DNA from: Calditrichota bacterium
Lineage (GTDB): Bacteria; Zhuqueibacterota; JdFR-76; BMS3Abin05
Assembly: GCA_013151735.1 (NCBI GenBank)
Contig: JAADHR010000055.1
Coordinates: 1 to 40,577, forward strand
Direction of reading: 5' to 3'
Length of the DNA: 40,577 bases
Shown: positions 1 to 10,002 of the stretch, in pieces
Numbering within the stretch: position 1 is the first letter of the stretch
How the letters are laid out: every line of letters begins with the position of its first letter
Position numbers and translations under genes: made by a program
The notes under the pieces: model-generated
Told to the model about the DNA's origin: nothing
What the model saw: only the letters and a program-made list of their open reading frames with translations
Database searches by the model: none

Positions 1-97
1 AAAAAAGACTAAAATTTTTTAGTGTTAATCCCGATAAAGGTATAGAAGGAAAATGAATTAGGAAATCTATTGTATTGGCTTAAGGAGGAGCCCCAAA

Positions 98-1267
98 ATG
101 AAAAAGGTCATCGGGATTGTTTTCGTTTCGTTTTTAATTGTATCCTTTGGGTCCGCTTTTGCCCAGGAACAGTCAGGAGGCGATGGTTTAATCTATGTTC
201 ACTCGGCAAAAGCACTCGGCAAGGGATATTTAAATGCTTATTTTCACAGCCGATTTTTTGGCAAATTGGGACAAACTGCAACTACAGCTACAACCTATTG
301 GGATGTTCAGGGTTCGTTTGCTCTGAACTACGGACTCAATGATCGGATGGAATTGCAGCTTTTCCCAATATTATATCAGGATACGAATCAGGGGAAGCCG
401 GGTTACAATATCCCGGATGATTTGTTCTTAAAGCTCAAAATTGGTTCCTTGGGAGATCCCGAGAGCCCGCTCAAATTTGGGGTTCAGGCATTTACCCGCA
501 TTCCTACGGCCAAAACGCATAATATCATCTATGAACCGTATTCAGCAGGGACTCCTGAAGCCGGATTCACGGGACTGATGAGCTACTTTAAAGATGTCAG
601 TTATCCCGAAGATAATTACAGTCTGCATTTTAATTTGGGTTATCTGTTTCACAACGACGCGGGGGATAAATTGACCGATAATCCCAGAGACACGGTTTCT
701 GCAAAAAGTATTTCTAGTGAATTGACCTACGGGTTTGGCGTACGCTATCCGTTTGATAAATGGGATATTACTCTGGAATTGAACGGAAATGCCTTCTTGC
801 AAAAACCACCGGTAACGGCGTATTCCCGGGAAAATTATCTTTACTTTACGCCGGGTGTCCGTTATAAAATGCTTCGGTGGCTCAACATTGATTTTGCCGC
901 CGATTTGCGGATGACACCGGACAAGGATGAAACACAATATGGGTTTGTGTCTCGTTTGCCCATGACACTTCCCAGTACCTGGCCCGATTGGCGGGTTAAT
1001 CTGGCAGTTCAGGTATTTATTTTACCGACCTCGATTCGCAAAGAAAGCGAACGAGACATCTTAATGAAAAAGGCCGCCAGCCGACGGGAATTGTTTGAAC
1101 AAATTGTTCGGGAACAAAAGGAAACGGAAGCCGCTGAAAAAGAGTTAGAAAGAATAAAGGCAGAACGCCGAAAAGCCGAAACGGAGCTTCAGAAACTGCG
1201 TGAATTGTTGGAAGGCAAGAAGAAAAAAGAGCAGAAAAAAACGGAACCCCAAAAACCAAAACCATAG
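98..1267 (+). CDS. Outer-membrane beta-barrel-type protein with charged C-terminal tail (function unknown)
   Basis: Codes for 389 aa. An N-terminal signal peptide (MKKVIGIVFVSFLIVSFGSAFA, residues 1-22 approx.) precedes a mature region rich in alternating hydrophobic/polar stretches and aromatic residues, as in outer-membrane barrels. From about residue 315 the protein becomes a Lys/Glu/Arg-rich segment likely to form a coiled coil, ending in a KKKEQKKTEPQKPKP-type tail. A strong AAGGAGGAG site lies before the ATG. The stop codon is only 6 nt from glnB, so the two are probably co-transcribed. I do not recognise a named family. A barrel with a charged periplasmic tail could anchor to peptidoglycan, but that is inference. 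Confidence 0.8.
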   Translation: MKKVIGIVFVSFLIVSFGSAFAQEQSGGDGLIYVHSAKALGKGYLNAYFHSRFFGKLGQTATTATTYWDVQGSFALNYGLNDRMELQLFPILYQDTNQGKPGYNIPDDLFLKLKIGSLGDPESPLKFGVQAFTRIPTAKTHNIIYEPYSAGTPEAGFTGLMSYFKDVSYPEDNYSLHFNLGYLFHNDAGDKLTDNPRDTVSAKSISSELTYGFGVRYPFDKWDITLELNGNAFLQKPPVTAYSRENYLYFTPGVRYKMLRWLNIDFAADLRMTPDKDETQYGFVSRLPMTLPSTWPDWRVNLAVQVFILPTSIRKESERDILMKKAASRRELFEQIVREQKETEAAEKELERIKAERRKAETELQKLRELLEGKKKKEQKKTEPQKPKP

Positions 1268-1612
<345 letters not shown>

Positions 1613-1644
1613 CTTATTTTTCAGCCATAATTTTATCTCTCAGG

Positions 1645-1675
1645 AAAAGACCCTCTAAATTTGAGGGTCTTTTTC
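1645..1675 (+). terminator. Rho-independent terminator after glnB
   Basis: Perfect 11-bp stem AAAAGACCCTC / GAGGGTCTTTT around a 7-nt loop, running into a T-rich tract. It separates glnB from glnA. Confidence 0.93.
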
Positions 1676-1836
1676 GTTTTAGGCTCTTTTATTCGAACAT
1701 CTGTAAAAATATGTGTATCAGAAATCCCGAATAATGCGAATTGTGACAATAAGTTTTGTCGGCTGACGGATTGGGGAAAAGAGTTATCCTGCACGTTCAT
1801 ATCATTCCAAAAAACCAAAATTGAGGAGGAGAAAAA

Positions 1837-3255
1837 ATGAGTCAGACGTATGAAGCAATCAAAAAGCTTGTCAAGGAGCATGAGATCAAGATGGTGGATC
1901 TCAAGTTTCAGGATTTCCCGGGGCAATGGCAGCATTTTTCGATGCCGGTTTCCATGATGGATGAAGCCTTGTTCGAGGAGGGCGCCGGATTCGACGGCTC
2001 CAGTATTCGAGGCTGGCAGGGAATTAATGAAAGCGACATGCTGGTTATCCCGGACCCTGATACAGCTTTTATCGATCCGTTTATGGAACCCGCAACCCTC
2101 AGTCTGATTTGTGATGTGGTCAACCCGCTTACGAAAGAAAAGTATTCCCGCTGTCCCCGAAATATCGCGCAAAAAGCGGAGGACTACCTGAAATCCACGG
2201 GAATTGCCGACACGGCCTTCTTTGGCCCGGAAGCCGAGTTCTTTATTTTCGATAATGTTCAGTTTGAACTCACCCAGAATTCAGCCTTCTATTTTGTGGA
2301 TTCCAAAGAGGGCCGCTGGAATTCCGGAGCGGACGAGGCACCGAATCTTGGGCACAAGCCTCCCTACAAGGGTGGGTATTTTCCGGTACCACCCCTGGAT
2401 GCACTCAATGATATTCGGGCAGAAATGGTGATGGTCATGCAGGAATGCGGCTTGAATGTAGAATATCATCATCACGAAGTGGCCACAGGCGGGCAGTGCG
2501 AAATCGATCTTCGGTTCGATCACCTCATAAAAATGGCCGATTCGCTCATGCTCTACAAGTACATCGTGAAAAATGTGGCTCTTCGAAACAACAAGTCCGT
2601 CACATTTATGCCCAAACCGCTTTACAATGATAACGGTAGCGGGATGCACGTTCACCAGAGCTTGTGGAAAAACGGAAAGCCCCTTTTTGCCGGAACAGAA
2701 TATGCGGGGCTCAGTGAAATGGGCTTGTACTACATCGGTGGCATTCTCAAACATGCAAAAGCTTTGACCGCCATTACGAATCCAACGGTCAATTCCTACA
2801 AACGTCTGGTTCCCGGATTCGAAGCGCCCGTCAATCTGGCCTATTCCCAGCGGAATCGAAGTGCATCCATTCGTATCCCGATGTACTCGTCAAGTCCCAA
2901 GACAAAGCGCATTGAGGTTCGTTTCCCGGATCCGTCCACGAACCCCTATTTTGCATTTTCTGCCATGTTGATGGCGGGTTTGGATGGAATACTGAACAAA
3001 ATCGACCCCGGCGACCCCATTGATAAAAATATCTACGATCTGCCCCCGGAAGAGCTCTCGAATATTCCCACCACTCCGGGCAGTCTGGAAGAAGCGCTCA
3101 ATGCACTGGAAAGTGACTACGACTTTTTGTTGAAAGGCGATGTGTTTACGGAAGACGTCATCGAAACGTGGATAGCGTACAAACGCGAGAATGAAATTCA
3201 ACCGGCAAAGCTTTACCCGACGCCCGTTGAGTTCGATCTCTATTACGATGTTTAG
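1837..3255 (+). CDS. glnA: Glutamine synthetase, type I
   Basis: Codes for 472 aa, matching dodecameric GS-I. It makes glutamine from glutamate, ammonia and ATP. Visible signatures: the early [17 protein letters not shown] segment, metal/substrate residues in FFGPEAEFF, the ATP-site block around [18 protein letters not shown], and NRSASIRIP. Tyr400 in [11 protein letters not shown] matches the adenylylation site of GS-I-beta enzymes, so control by an adenylyltransferase is plausible; that gene is not in the window. The start is fixed by GAGGAG just before the ATG. It has its own upstream region (1676-1836) and terminator, so it is probably a single-gene unit working with the PII gene upstream. 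Confidence 0.98.
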   Translation: MSQTYEAIKKLVKEHEIKMVDLKFQDFPGQWQHFSMPVSMMDEALFEEGAGFDGSSIRGWQGINESDMLVIPDPDTAFIDPFMEPATLSLICDVVNPLTKEKYSRCPRNIAQKAEDYLKSTGIADTAFFGPEAEFFIFDNVQFELTQNSAFYFVDSKEGRWNSGADEAPNLGHKPPYKGGYFPVPPLDALNDIRAEMVMVMQECGLNVEYHHHEVATGGQCEIDLRFDHLIKMADSLMLYKYIVKNVALRNNKSVTFMPKPLYNDNGSGMHVHQSLWKNGKPLFAGTEYAGLSEMGLYYIGGILKHAKALTAITNPTVNSYKRLVPGFEAPVNLAYSQRNRSASIRIPMYSSSPKTKRIEVRFPDPSTNPYFAFSAMLMAGLDGILNKIDPGDPIDKNIYDLPPEELSNIPTTPGSLEEALNALESDYDFLLKGDVFTEDVIETWIAYKRENEIQPAKLYPTPVEFDLYYDV

Positions 3256-3281
3256 CCGGTTTCCGGTTGGCGGTGTCTCTG

Positions 3282-3312
3282 AAAAGGCTGGTTGATAAGA
3301 CCAGCCTTTTTT
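3282..3312 (+). terminator. Rho-independent terminator after glnA
   Basis: Perfect 11-bp stem AAAAGGCTGGT / ACCAGCCTTTT with a 7-nt loop and a following T-run. Confidence 0.95.
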
Positions 3313-3434
3313 ATTTTTTATTAAAGTGAATAGTGACTTTCTTGTTGAATTTTCAGGCGAATACCTTTATATTTACAGTAAAAGTAACCCTCACGGCTCT
3401 GTTTTTTGAAACTCCAAAATCAAATGCAAGAACC

Positions 3435-4844
3435 ATGATCAAAAAAATCAGTCGTCTTTTGGCCTTTTTTACGGGTGCGGCCTGTTTTCTTCAAGCGGGC
3501 TTTTTTCCGGTCAATGCGCAAATTCCCGTGCCATCCACCGGCGATGTTCGCTTTTATGTGGATGCCGCCGGTTTCAACGACCTAAAAGCAGACCGGAAAA
3601 CCTACGAAGAAATCTATCTGACATGTACGATGGGTCAGCTCAAATTTATTCAAAAAGAGGCAAAATATCTGGCCGTCATCCAGTTTTTGGGGGAAATTAC
3701 AGATGCCTCAGGGAATTTTGTGGATTCACTGCGGGCAACGCGTCCGGTAGTTCTGGATTCACTTCCGGAGAAATTCCGCAGACAATCTCTCTTTCAAAAT
3801 TTCGCTGTTCTTTTAAAGCCGGGAAATTATTGGCTCGATGTAACCGCGAAGGATTACGCCTCAGGCCGGGAAGGGCACCGAAAAATGCCGCTGCATGTGC
3901 CGGATTTCAAAACATCCGGGCTCAGTATTAGTGAATTGCAATTGGCCGCCCGTGTTATTTCGGATACAACCCGGACGCAATTCTACAAAAATAATTTTCA
4001 AATCATTCCAAATCCCCTGCGGTTATATGGTACCCACCTGCCGGTGCTCTACAGTTACGCAGAGATTTACAACCTGAGTTCTACTCCCGCGAAAGGACGT
4101 TACGCGGTTTCTTACGCTGTTTTGGATTCCAGTGATGCCGTGTTTGAAACGCTTTTTTCCGATACGCTCAGTAAACCGGGCCGTACCGCCATTGATGTTC
4201 GCGGATTTAATGTGATTGGGTTTCCGAGCGGTACCTACACTCTCAAATTCGCCGTTCGTGATTTGAATTCGGGTGAAATCCGTACCCAAACCCGGTCGTT
4301 TCGGATTGAAAATCTCACGGAAAAAATTCTGCGCCAGGCAGAAGCACGCCGGTCTGAAGCCCCTGCCGAAATTTCGGATGCGAAGCTGGAACAAACCATT
4401 CGTCAGATACAATATCTTTTGAATCCGGAACAAAAACGAATGTTGAAGAAGTTGTCACGTGAAGGCAAGATTCAATTTCTGGCGAATTTCTGGAAATCCA
4501 GAGACCCGAATCCCGCCACCCAAATAAATGAGTTTCAGCAGGAGTTTTACAAACGGCTGAATTACGCCAACCGGCATTACGGGGGCCACAAATTGAAGGG
4601 CTGGCAAACGGATCGGGGCAGAATTCTGATTCTTTACGGCCCGCCGGATGAAATCGAGCGGCATCGCTATGAGCTGGATTACAAACCGTATGAAATCTGG
4701 CATTATTACAAATTGGGTGGCCGTGTGTGTGTCTTTTCTGATCTGGATGGCATGGGAATTTACACCCTGATTCATTCTACCTTCGACGGAGAACTTCACG
4801 ATCGGGAGTGGAAGGATCGAATCTATTTCACGCGCGCGAGGTAG
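3435..4844 (+). CDS. GWxTD-domain secreted protein
   Basis: Codes for 469 aa from the ATG at 3435. The frame is open further upstream, but this start puts a signal peptide (MIKKISRLLAFFTGAACFLQ and on to VNAQ) at the N-terminus. The C-terminal third carries the GWxTD signature: GWQTDRGRILILYGPPDE begins at residue 389. This domain (about 100 aa) is known as a domain of unknown function in FCB-type bacteria. The middle region resembles beta-sandwich repeats. It sits between glnA and folC with no clear operon partner. Location is probably periplasmic or outer-membrane-associated; function is unknown. Confidence 0.87.
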   Translation: MIKKISRLLAFFTGAACFLQAGFFPVNAQIPVPSTGDVRFYVDAAGFNDLKADRKTYEEIYLTCTMGQLKFIQKEAKYLAVIQFLGEITDASGNFVDSLRATRPVVLDSLPEKFRRQSLFQNFAVLLKPGNYWLDVTAKDYASGREGHRKMPLHVPDFKTSGLSISELQLAARVISDTTRTQFYKNNFQIIPNPLRLYGTHLPVLYSYAEIYNLSSTPAKGRYAVSYAVLDSSDAVFETLFSDTLSKPGRTAIDVRGFNVIGFPSGTYTLKFAVRDLNSGEIRTQTRSFRIENLTEKILRQAEARRSEAPAEISDAKLEQTIRQIQYLLNPEQKRMLKKLSREGKIQFLANFWKSRDPNPATQINEFQQEFYKRLNYANRHYGGHKLKGWQTDRGRILILYGPPDEIERHRYELDYKPYEIWHYYKLGGRVCVFSDLDGMGIYTLIHSTFDGELHDREWKDRIYFTRAR

Positions 4845-4851
4845 AAATCAG

Positions 4852-6144
4852 GTGCCCGTAACCCACGATTTATCCGGTGATGCCCTGACGCGTTACCTGT
4901 TTAGTTTGCGGCGGTTTGGCGTTCGTTTGGGATTAGAAAACATCTTTCGGCTCCTGGCGGCGTTGCAGCATCCCCAGCGGAAATTCAGGGCGGTTCACAT
5001 TGCCGGAACCAATGGGAAGGGTTCCACCGGCGCGATGATTGCTTCCATTCTGCAAACGGCCGGATGGACCACGGGGTTGTATGTGTCGCCGCATCTTGTT
5101 TCATTTCAGGAACGCATTCGTGTAAATAACCGCTGGATACCGATTGATGCTGTACAATTGTATTTGAATCAGCTTCTCTCCACCATTGAAACCTATCACT
5201 GTACCTTTTTTGAGGTAATGACTGCCATTGCCTTTGCCTATTTTGCTGATAAAAACGTGGATATTGCCGTGGTTGAAACCGGGCTTGGCGGGCGTCTGGA
5301 TGCGACCAATGTGCTGCATCCCATGGTGTCGGTTATTACGGAAATCGATTTGGATCACACAGGTACGCTGGGGGGAAACATTCGGGATATTGCCCGCGAG
5401 AAAGCAGGCATTATTAAGGAAAATACACCGGTGGTAACGTCTGCTCACCATGCGGATGCAATTGAAGTATTTGAAACCATTTGCGCCGAGCGACACAGCC
5501 CCTTGCATCCCGTTGTGGAGGAATGCCGTTATGCAGACGTAAAAATATCTTTGCAAGGGACCTCATTTCGCATTCAAACACCCGAACAAGAATACAAATC
5601 CGTTCATATGCCGCTTCACGGGATTCACCAGATTTGTAATGCCATCGCAGCCGTTCGAACCGCAGAACTGCTGAATGATCAAGGAACCGCCGTTTCCAGA
5701 TCGCATATTCTGGACGGCCTTGGAAAGACCTATTGGCCGGGGCGATTTGAAATTTATTGGAATCGCCCGACCCTTATTTTGGATATTGCTCACAACCCAA
5801 ACGGTTTGAAACAGCTGGTTCGTACATTTGACCATGTTTTCCCTGGACAAACATTTATTTTGATGATGGGGGTTCTGGCTGATAAAAATTTCGAGGCGAT
5901 GGTAGATGAGCTTCTTCCTAAAACGCGTGAAGCCATTGCCGTTCAACCCAATAACCCCCGCGCCCTCAGGTCTGAAATGCTGGCCGAGGTGTTTCGGAAA
6001 AAGGGAGTCCCCGCGCGGGACAGGGGAACAATTAAAAATGGATTGGCTGATTTCTTTAAGCGTTTTTCGAAGGAGGATATTCTGGTCATTACGGGCTCGA
6101 ATTACACCGTCAGCGATGCTTTGTTGGAATTGCGGAAACTCTAG
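4852..6144 (+). CDS. folC: Bifunctional folylpolyglutamate synthase / dihydrofolate synthase
   Basis: Codes for 430 aa with a GTG start 7 nt after the previous stop. It adds glutamate to folate and, in bifunctional members, makes dihydrofolate. The Mur-ligase fold is clear: P-loop HIAGTNGKGSTG (about residue 45), ETGLGGRLDATN, DLDHTGTLGG, the carbamylated-lysine region REKAGIIKENTP, and the C-terminal DIAHNPNG motif. Length fits FolC. No other folate gene is adjacent, so single versus dual activity cannot be settled from context. Confidence 0.95.
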   Translation: MPVTHDLSGDALTRYLFSLRRFGVRLGLENIFRLLAALQHPQRKFRAVHIAGTNGKGSTGAMIASILQTAGWTTGLYVSPHLVSFQERIRVNNRWIPIDAVQLYLNQLLSTIETYHCTFFEVMTAIAFAYFADKNVDIAVVETGLGGRLDATNVLHPMVSVITEIDLDHTGTLGGNIRDIAREKAGIIKENTPVVTSAHHADAIEVFETICAERHSPLHPVVEECRYADVKISLQGTSFRIQTPEQEYKSVHMPLHGIHQICNAIAAVRTAELLNDQGTAVSRSHILDGLGKTYWPGRFEIYWNRPTLILDIAHNPNGLKQLVRTFDHVFPGQTFILMMGVLADKNFEAMVDELLPKTREAIAVQPNNPRALRSEMLAEVFRKKGVPARDRGTIKNGLADFFKRFSKEDILVITGSNYTVSDALLELRKL

Positions 6145-6489
6145 TTATCGTGCGAGGAACGGTTATTATTTCTGTGGAAGGACAAAGATGCGGTTTTCAC
6201 CCAGGTTCCGCGTCGTGAACGGCAAGCGGAAAGGAGAAGAATTCTTCAAAGGGAAAGGGTGCCCTGAAAACTCGTATTGACCGATTTGAGAAGGGCCCAT
6301 TGGGCGCCACATTTCCCGAACCAAATGGGTAACGTTTGGACAAAAGGGTTTCTTTTTATCGGTGTGGGGACCAAATCGGCAAAATTGATTGTGGGATTCA
6401 AGAAAAAAACTTGACAAATTCAAAAAAAATCTTTATTTTTAGGACGTTTGAACCAACCTCCATTCACCAAATAGTAAAACGAGGATCCG
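6145..6489 (+). promoter_or_regulatory. Gene-free interval with candidate promoter for the ABC ATPase gene
   Basis: No convincing gene. Near its 3' end TTGACA (6411-6416), a 17-bp spacer and TATTTT (6434-6439) form a near-consensus sigma70-type promoter about 50 nt before the downstream start codon. The GC-richer first part (6150-6340) has a short GCCC/GGGC palindrome but nothing I can name. Confidence 0.6.
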
Positions 6490-7590
6490 ATGGCCGAAGT
6501 TGTACTAAATCATGTCTATAAAATATTTGACAAAAATGTAGTTGCCGTTGATGATGTTACATTTAAAGTAAATGATAAAGAGTTCATTGTTCTCGTGGGG
6601 CCCTCCGGTTGTGGGAAATCGACCACCCTTCGGATGATCGCCGGTCTGGAAGAGGTATCGAAGGGGGAAATTCTGATTGACGGCAAAGTGGTGAACGATG
6701 TTCCGCCGAAGGATCGCGATATTGCCATGGTTTTCCAGAATTATGCCCTGTATCCCCACATGACGGTTTACGACAACATGGCATTCGGACTCAAGCTGCG
6801 GAAATATCCCAAGCAGGAAATTAAAAATCGGGTGATGGAGGCGGCGGAAATATTGGGTATCAAGGACTTTTTGGATCGAAAGCCGAAGGCCCTTTCCGGC
6901 GGACAACGTCAACGCGTGGCTGTGGGGCGGGCCATTGTTCGAAAACCCAAGGTATTCTTATTTGACGAACCCCTTTCCAATCTGGATGCCAAGCTTCGTG
7001 TTCAAATGCGAACGGAGATTATTAAATTGCACGACCGCCTGGAAGCCACAATGATTTATGTGACGCACGACCAGATCGAAGCCATGACCATGGGAGATCG
7101 AATTGTTGTGCTCAAAGACGGAAAGGTTCAGCAGATAGACACACCGTTAAATCTTTACAATCATCCTCAAAACAAATTTGTTGCGGGATTTATTGGAAGC
7201 CCGGCCATGAATTTTATGGAGGTAACACTTCGAAAAAACGGGACTATTGTAATTGATGAGGGGCGATTCACGATTTCTGTTCCGGAAAAATATGCCGATG
7301 TACTGAAACCGTTTGTGGGGAAAACGGTCGTCTTTGGGATTCGACCGGAAGATATTCACGATGAGCATACGGCGTATAATGTAAAGGAAAAGGCAACCGT
7401 TAAAGCAACCATTGAAGTGGTTGAACCAATGGGGAGTGAAATGTATTTGTACCTAACAACCGGCTTGAATAATTTTATTGCCCGAATAGAAACGGATTCA
7501 ATTCCTCCCTCGGGAACCGAAACAACCCTCATTTTTGATATGGATAAGGTCCATTTTTTTAATAAAGATACAGAGGAGACAATTATTTAA
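6490..7590 (+). CDS. ABC transporter ATP-binding protein, MalK/UgpC/MsmK type
   Basis: Codes for 366 aa, the usual length for carbohydrate-importer ATPases. Walker A GPSGCGKST is at residues 37-45, the signature LSGGQRQRVAVGRA and Walker B VFLFDEPLSNLDAKLR follow, then the H-loop YVTHDQIEAMTMGDR. The C-terminal ~120 residues form the TOBE/MOP-like regulatory region typical of the MalK subfamily. The start has GAGGATCCG ahead of it. No permease or binding-protein gene lies nearby, so it may serve several sugar transporters encoded elsewhere, as known for MsmK-type ATPases; this is inference. Confidence 0.94.
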   Translation: MAEVVLNHVYKIFDKNVVAVDDVTFKVNDKEFIVLVGPSGCGKSTTLRMIAGLEEVSKGEILIDGKVVNDVPPKDRDIAMVFQNYALYPHMTVYDNMAFGLKLRKYPKQEIKNRVMEAAEILGIKDFLDRKPKALSGGQRQRVAVGRAIVRKPKVFLFDEPLSNLDAKLRVQMRTEIIKLHDRLEATMIYVTHDQIEAMTMGDRIVVLKDGKVQQIDTPLNLYNHPQNKFVAGFIGSPAMNFMEVTLRKNGTIVIDEGRFTISVPEKYADVLKPFVGKTVVFGIRPEDIHDEHTAYNVKEKATVKATIEVVEPMGSEMYLYLTTGLNNFIARIETDSIPPSGTETTLIFDMDKVHFFNKDTEETII

Positions 7591-8239
7591 AATACCGCCA
7601 ATAAAGAAATCTCAACCCATTCGAAATTAATTGGGAACAATTTCGCACCGATTTCGTTTACATACAAAATTCCACAAAATGCCTCGTATTGTATTAAAAA
7701 ATCAAGCTAATATGAAAATTTATTCTGGAATGTTTTAGGGATTTGCATTTTAAGAGGAAGTTTCTTTGGGTGAAAGGTGTGCTGGGGTGGTGCTAATCTT
7801 TTTGTTGAAAATTCCGATAACATAGATAGCCATTAATCGTTGACAATTTCTAATTCCCAAAGCATATCTGTCGAAAGAATTTATCCCAATTTAATATCCG
7901 GCATTTAATCATAATTGCCTGGTTTGTCTGAGGGCAATTAGCTATCTGCATTGTTATGAGATTTCCACTACCTATGCGCTATTAAAATGCAGACTATGTG
8001 GGTCTAAATTCTGTCAAATAATCGGCAAAACGCTTATCAATTTGGCTTTTTTTCGGTGTAGGTGCAAAAAGATAGACTCAATTTTACGGATGAGCAAATG
8101 CGTGTCCGGACCGGTGGTGTTTCCAGCAATGAGTGACTATTGCAGCCATTGTTCTTAACGGTCTTCAATAAAAAATCATCGCTTGTCTTCATTAAACAAA
8201 TAAATTTAAATCAAAATAGAAAAAAGGAAAGGTTGTTTT
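7591..8239 (+). other. 650-base gene-free leader upstream of rho
   Basis: AT-rich and with stops in all frames; no recognisable gene. It holds a possible promoter (TTGACA at 7840-7845, 17-bp spacer, CATATC at 7863-7868) and a 7-bp hairpin AATTGCC / GGCAATT (7913-7939). An A/G-rich GGAAAGG site precedes the rho ATG. If the promoter is real, the rho mRNA has a leader of roughly 370 nt. Confidence 0.45.
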
Positions 8240-9487
8240 ATGGAAATTGCAGAATTAAAATCGATGAAGATTCCTGATCTAACCAAACTGGCACAGGACT
8301 TAAATATTCCTGATTTCGCGAGTCTATCGAAACAGCAATTGATTTTCAGGATACTGGAAGAACAGACGAAAAAGGAAGGGCTGATTTTTGCCGAGGGTGT
8401 TCTGGAAGTGCTTCCCGATGGCTATGGTTTCTTGCGATCGGCCGATTATAATTATCTCCCCGGCCCGGATGATATTTATGTCTCCCCGTCACAAATAAAG
8501 CGCTTTAGCATGCGAACCGGAGACATCGTTTCGGGGCAGATTCGGCCCCCGAAAGAAAATGAGCGCTTTTTTGCTCTCTTGAAGGTGGAAGCCATTAACT
8601 TTGAAGAGCCCGAAAAAGCAAAAGAAAAGATCATCTTTGATAATTTAACCCCTCTTTATCCTGAAGAGCGCTTGCAGCTGGAATTCAAACCTTCAGAATA
8701 CTCGACCCGAATCATGGATATTTTAACTCCGGTTGGCAAAGGGCAGCGCGGAATGATTGTGGCTCAACCCAAAACCGGTAAAACCACGTTGCTGCAGCGC
8801 ATTGCAAATGCCATTACCACAAATCACCCGGAAGTACATTTGATTGTTCTTCTGATTGACGAACGTCCGGAAGAAGTAACCGATATGAAGCGTTCCGTCG
8901 ATGGGGAAGTCATAAGCTCCACATTTGACGAACCTGCCGATCGCCACATTCATGTGGCGGAAATGGTGCTGGAGAAATCCAAGCGCCTGGTTGAATTCGG
9001 ACACGATGTTGTGATTCTGCTCGACAGCTTAACGCGTCTGGCCAGAGCCAACAACACGGTCGTTCCTCACAGTGGCAAAATCCTCTCAGGTGGTGTGGAT
9101 GCCCATGCATTGCAGTGGCCCAAGCGGTTTTTTGGTGCGGCCCGGAATATTGAAGAAGGCGGGAGCCTGACCATTATTGCCACGGCACTTATTGATACCG
9201 GAAGCCGAATGGATGAAGTCATTTTTGAAGAGTTTAAGGGTACGGGCAATATGGAATTGGTCCTGAGCCGCGATCTGGCCGATCGGCGTATTTTCCCGGC
9301 AATTGATATCAATCGTTCGGGAACACGTAAAGAAGAACTCTTGCTGTCCGATTGGGAATTGAACCGCGTGTGGATTTTGCGCAAATTCCTGAGCGAATTT
9401 ACCGCGGTCGAAGCCATGGAATTTTTGCTCCAGAGAATGAGCCGTACCAAAACAAACAAGGAGTTCCTGGAATCCATGAGCGGCTAA
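8240..9487 (+). CDS. rho: Transcription termination factor Rho
   Basis: Codes for 415 aa, the compact form close to E. coli length. Rho is a hexameric RNA translocase that ends transcription. Domain order: N-terminal helical segment ([17 protein letters not shown]), cold-shock-like RNA-binding domain ([20 protein letters not shown]), then the RecA-type ATPase with P-loop AQPKTGKTT (175-183), [13 protein letters not shown] and the Q/R-loop region downstream. No large N-terminal insertion is present, unlike some relatives. Confidence 0.98.
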   Translation: MEIAELKSMKIPDLTKLAQDLNIPDFASLSKQQLIFRILEEQTKKEGLIFAEGVLEVLPDGYGFLRSADYNYLPGPDDIYVSPSQIKRFSMRTGDIVSGQIRPPKENERFFALLKVEAINFEEPEKAKEKIIFDNLTPLYPEERLQLEFKPSEYSTRIMDILTPVGKGQRGMIVAQPKTGKTTLLQRIANAITTNHPEVHLIVLLIDERPEEVTDMKRSVDGEVISSTFDEPADRHIHVAEMVLEKSKRLVEFGHDVVILLDSLTRLARANNTVVPHSGKILSGGVDAHALQWPKRFFGAARNIEEGGSLTIIATALIDTGSRMDEVIFEEFKGTGNMELVLSRDLADRRIFPAIDINRSGTRKEELLLSDWELNRVWILRKFLSEFTAVEAMEFLLQRMSRTKTNKEFLESMSG

Positions 9488-9515
9488 TTCTGCAATAGAA
9501 TGGTTTCTTGAGGAG

Positions 9516-9548
9516 ATGCCCGGCACTTCCGGAACACCGGGCATTTAA
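9516..9548 (+). terminator. Probable hairpin terminator after rho
   Basis: 8-bp stem ATGCCCGG / CCGGGCAT (9516-9523 with 9537-9544), 13-nt loop, followed only by a short TTTAAAA tail. Stem is convincing, U-tract weak. Confidence 0.6.
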
Positions 9549-9603
9549 AAATGCGGAATACATGTTGGTCTGCGGGATTTTCTGAGCCTTTTTGAAATAT
9601 TAC

Positions 9604-9632
9604 TTGCAATTGGAAGAAAAATATATTAAATT
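9604..9632 (+). promoter_or_regulatory. Candidate promoter of the rpmE-prfA block
   Basis: TTGCAA (9604-9609), exactly 17 bp, then TAAATT (9627-9632, followed by TG). It lies about 50 nt before the rpmE start and just after the rho terminator. Confidence 0.6.
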
Positions 9633-9685
9633 TGTTGTCTTAATAAAGATCTAAATTAGGCATTGATAGAGAAGGAGGGTCACCC

Positions 9686-9916
9686 TTGAAAGCTGGTATT
9701 CATCCTAAATATCATGTTGTAACGGTAAAGTGTGCGTGCGGAAATACCTTTCAAACCCGCTCTACCATAAATAAAGATGAAATTAAGGTTGATATTTGTT
9801 CTGTTTGTCACCCGTTTTTCTCAGGAAAACAAAAGTTAGTTGATACAGCCGGACGTGTTGAGAAATTTTATCGAAAATACAAGTTACAACGAGAAGCTGA
9901 TTCTGATAAAAATTAG
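9686..9916 (+). CDS. rpmE: 50S ribosomal protein L31 (zinc-binding form)
   Basis: Codes for 76 aa with a TTG start fixed by a strong GAAGGAGGGT site. The family start KAGIHPKYH is present. Four cysteines, C16, C18, C38 and C41 (CAC and CSVC), make the Zn2+-ribbon of C+ type L31. It heads the block rpmE / DUF1385 / prfA / prmC, an order also known in Firmicutes. A strong terminator directly follows, so downstream expression needs read-through or another promoter. Confidence 0.97.
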   Translation: MKAGIHPKYHVVTVKCACGNTFQTRSTINKDEIKVDICSVCHPFFSGKQKLVDTAGRVEKFYRKYKLQREADSDKN

Positions 9917-9941
9917 CTTTACAACCAGACATTATTGCAGG

Positions 9942-9979
9942 ACGGAATACGATGCTTTTGGCATGTATTCCGTTTTTTT
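9942..9979 (+). terminator. Rho-independent terminator after rpmE
   Basis: Stem ACGGAATAC-(bulged G)-ATGC / GCAT-GTATTCCGT with a 5-nt loop and a T7 run. It overlaps the most upstream ATG in frame with the next gene (9952), which argues against that start. Confidence 0.93.
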
Positions 9980-10002
9980 GTGTTTTTCAAAACGAGGTAA
10001 CC

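Noticed and set aside
3333-3434. Longer N-terminus for the GWxTD protein
   Set aside because: The extra 34 residues would precede a normal signal peptide; the ATG at 3435 is the natural start.
9952-10002. Upstream ATG start for the DUF1385 protein
   Set aside because: It sits in the stem of the rpmE terminator; the GTG at 10003 has a ribosome site and matches the family start.
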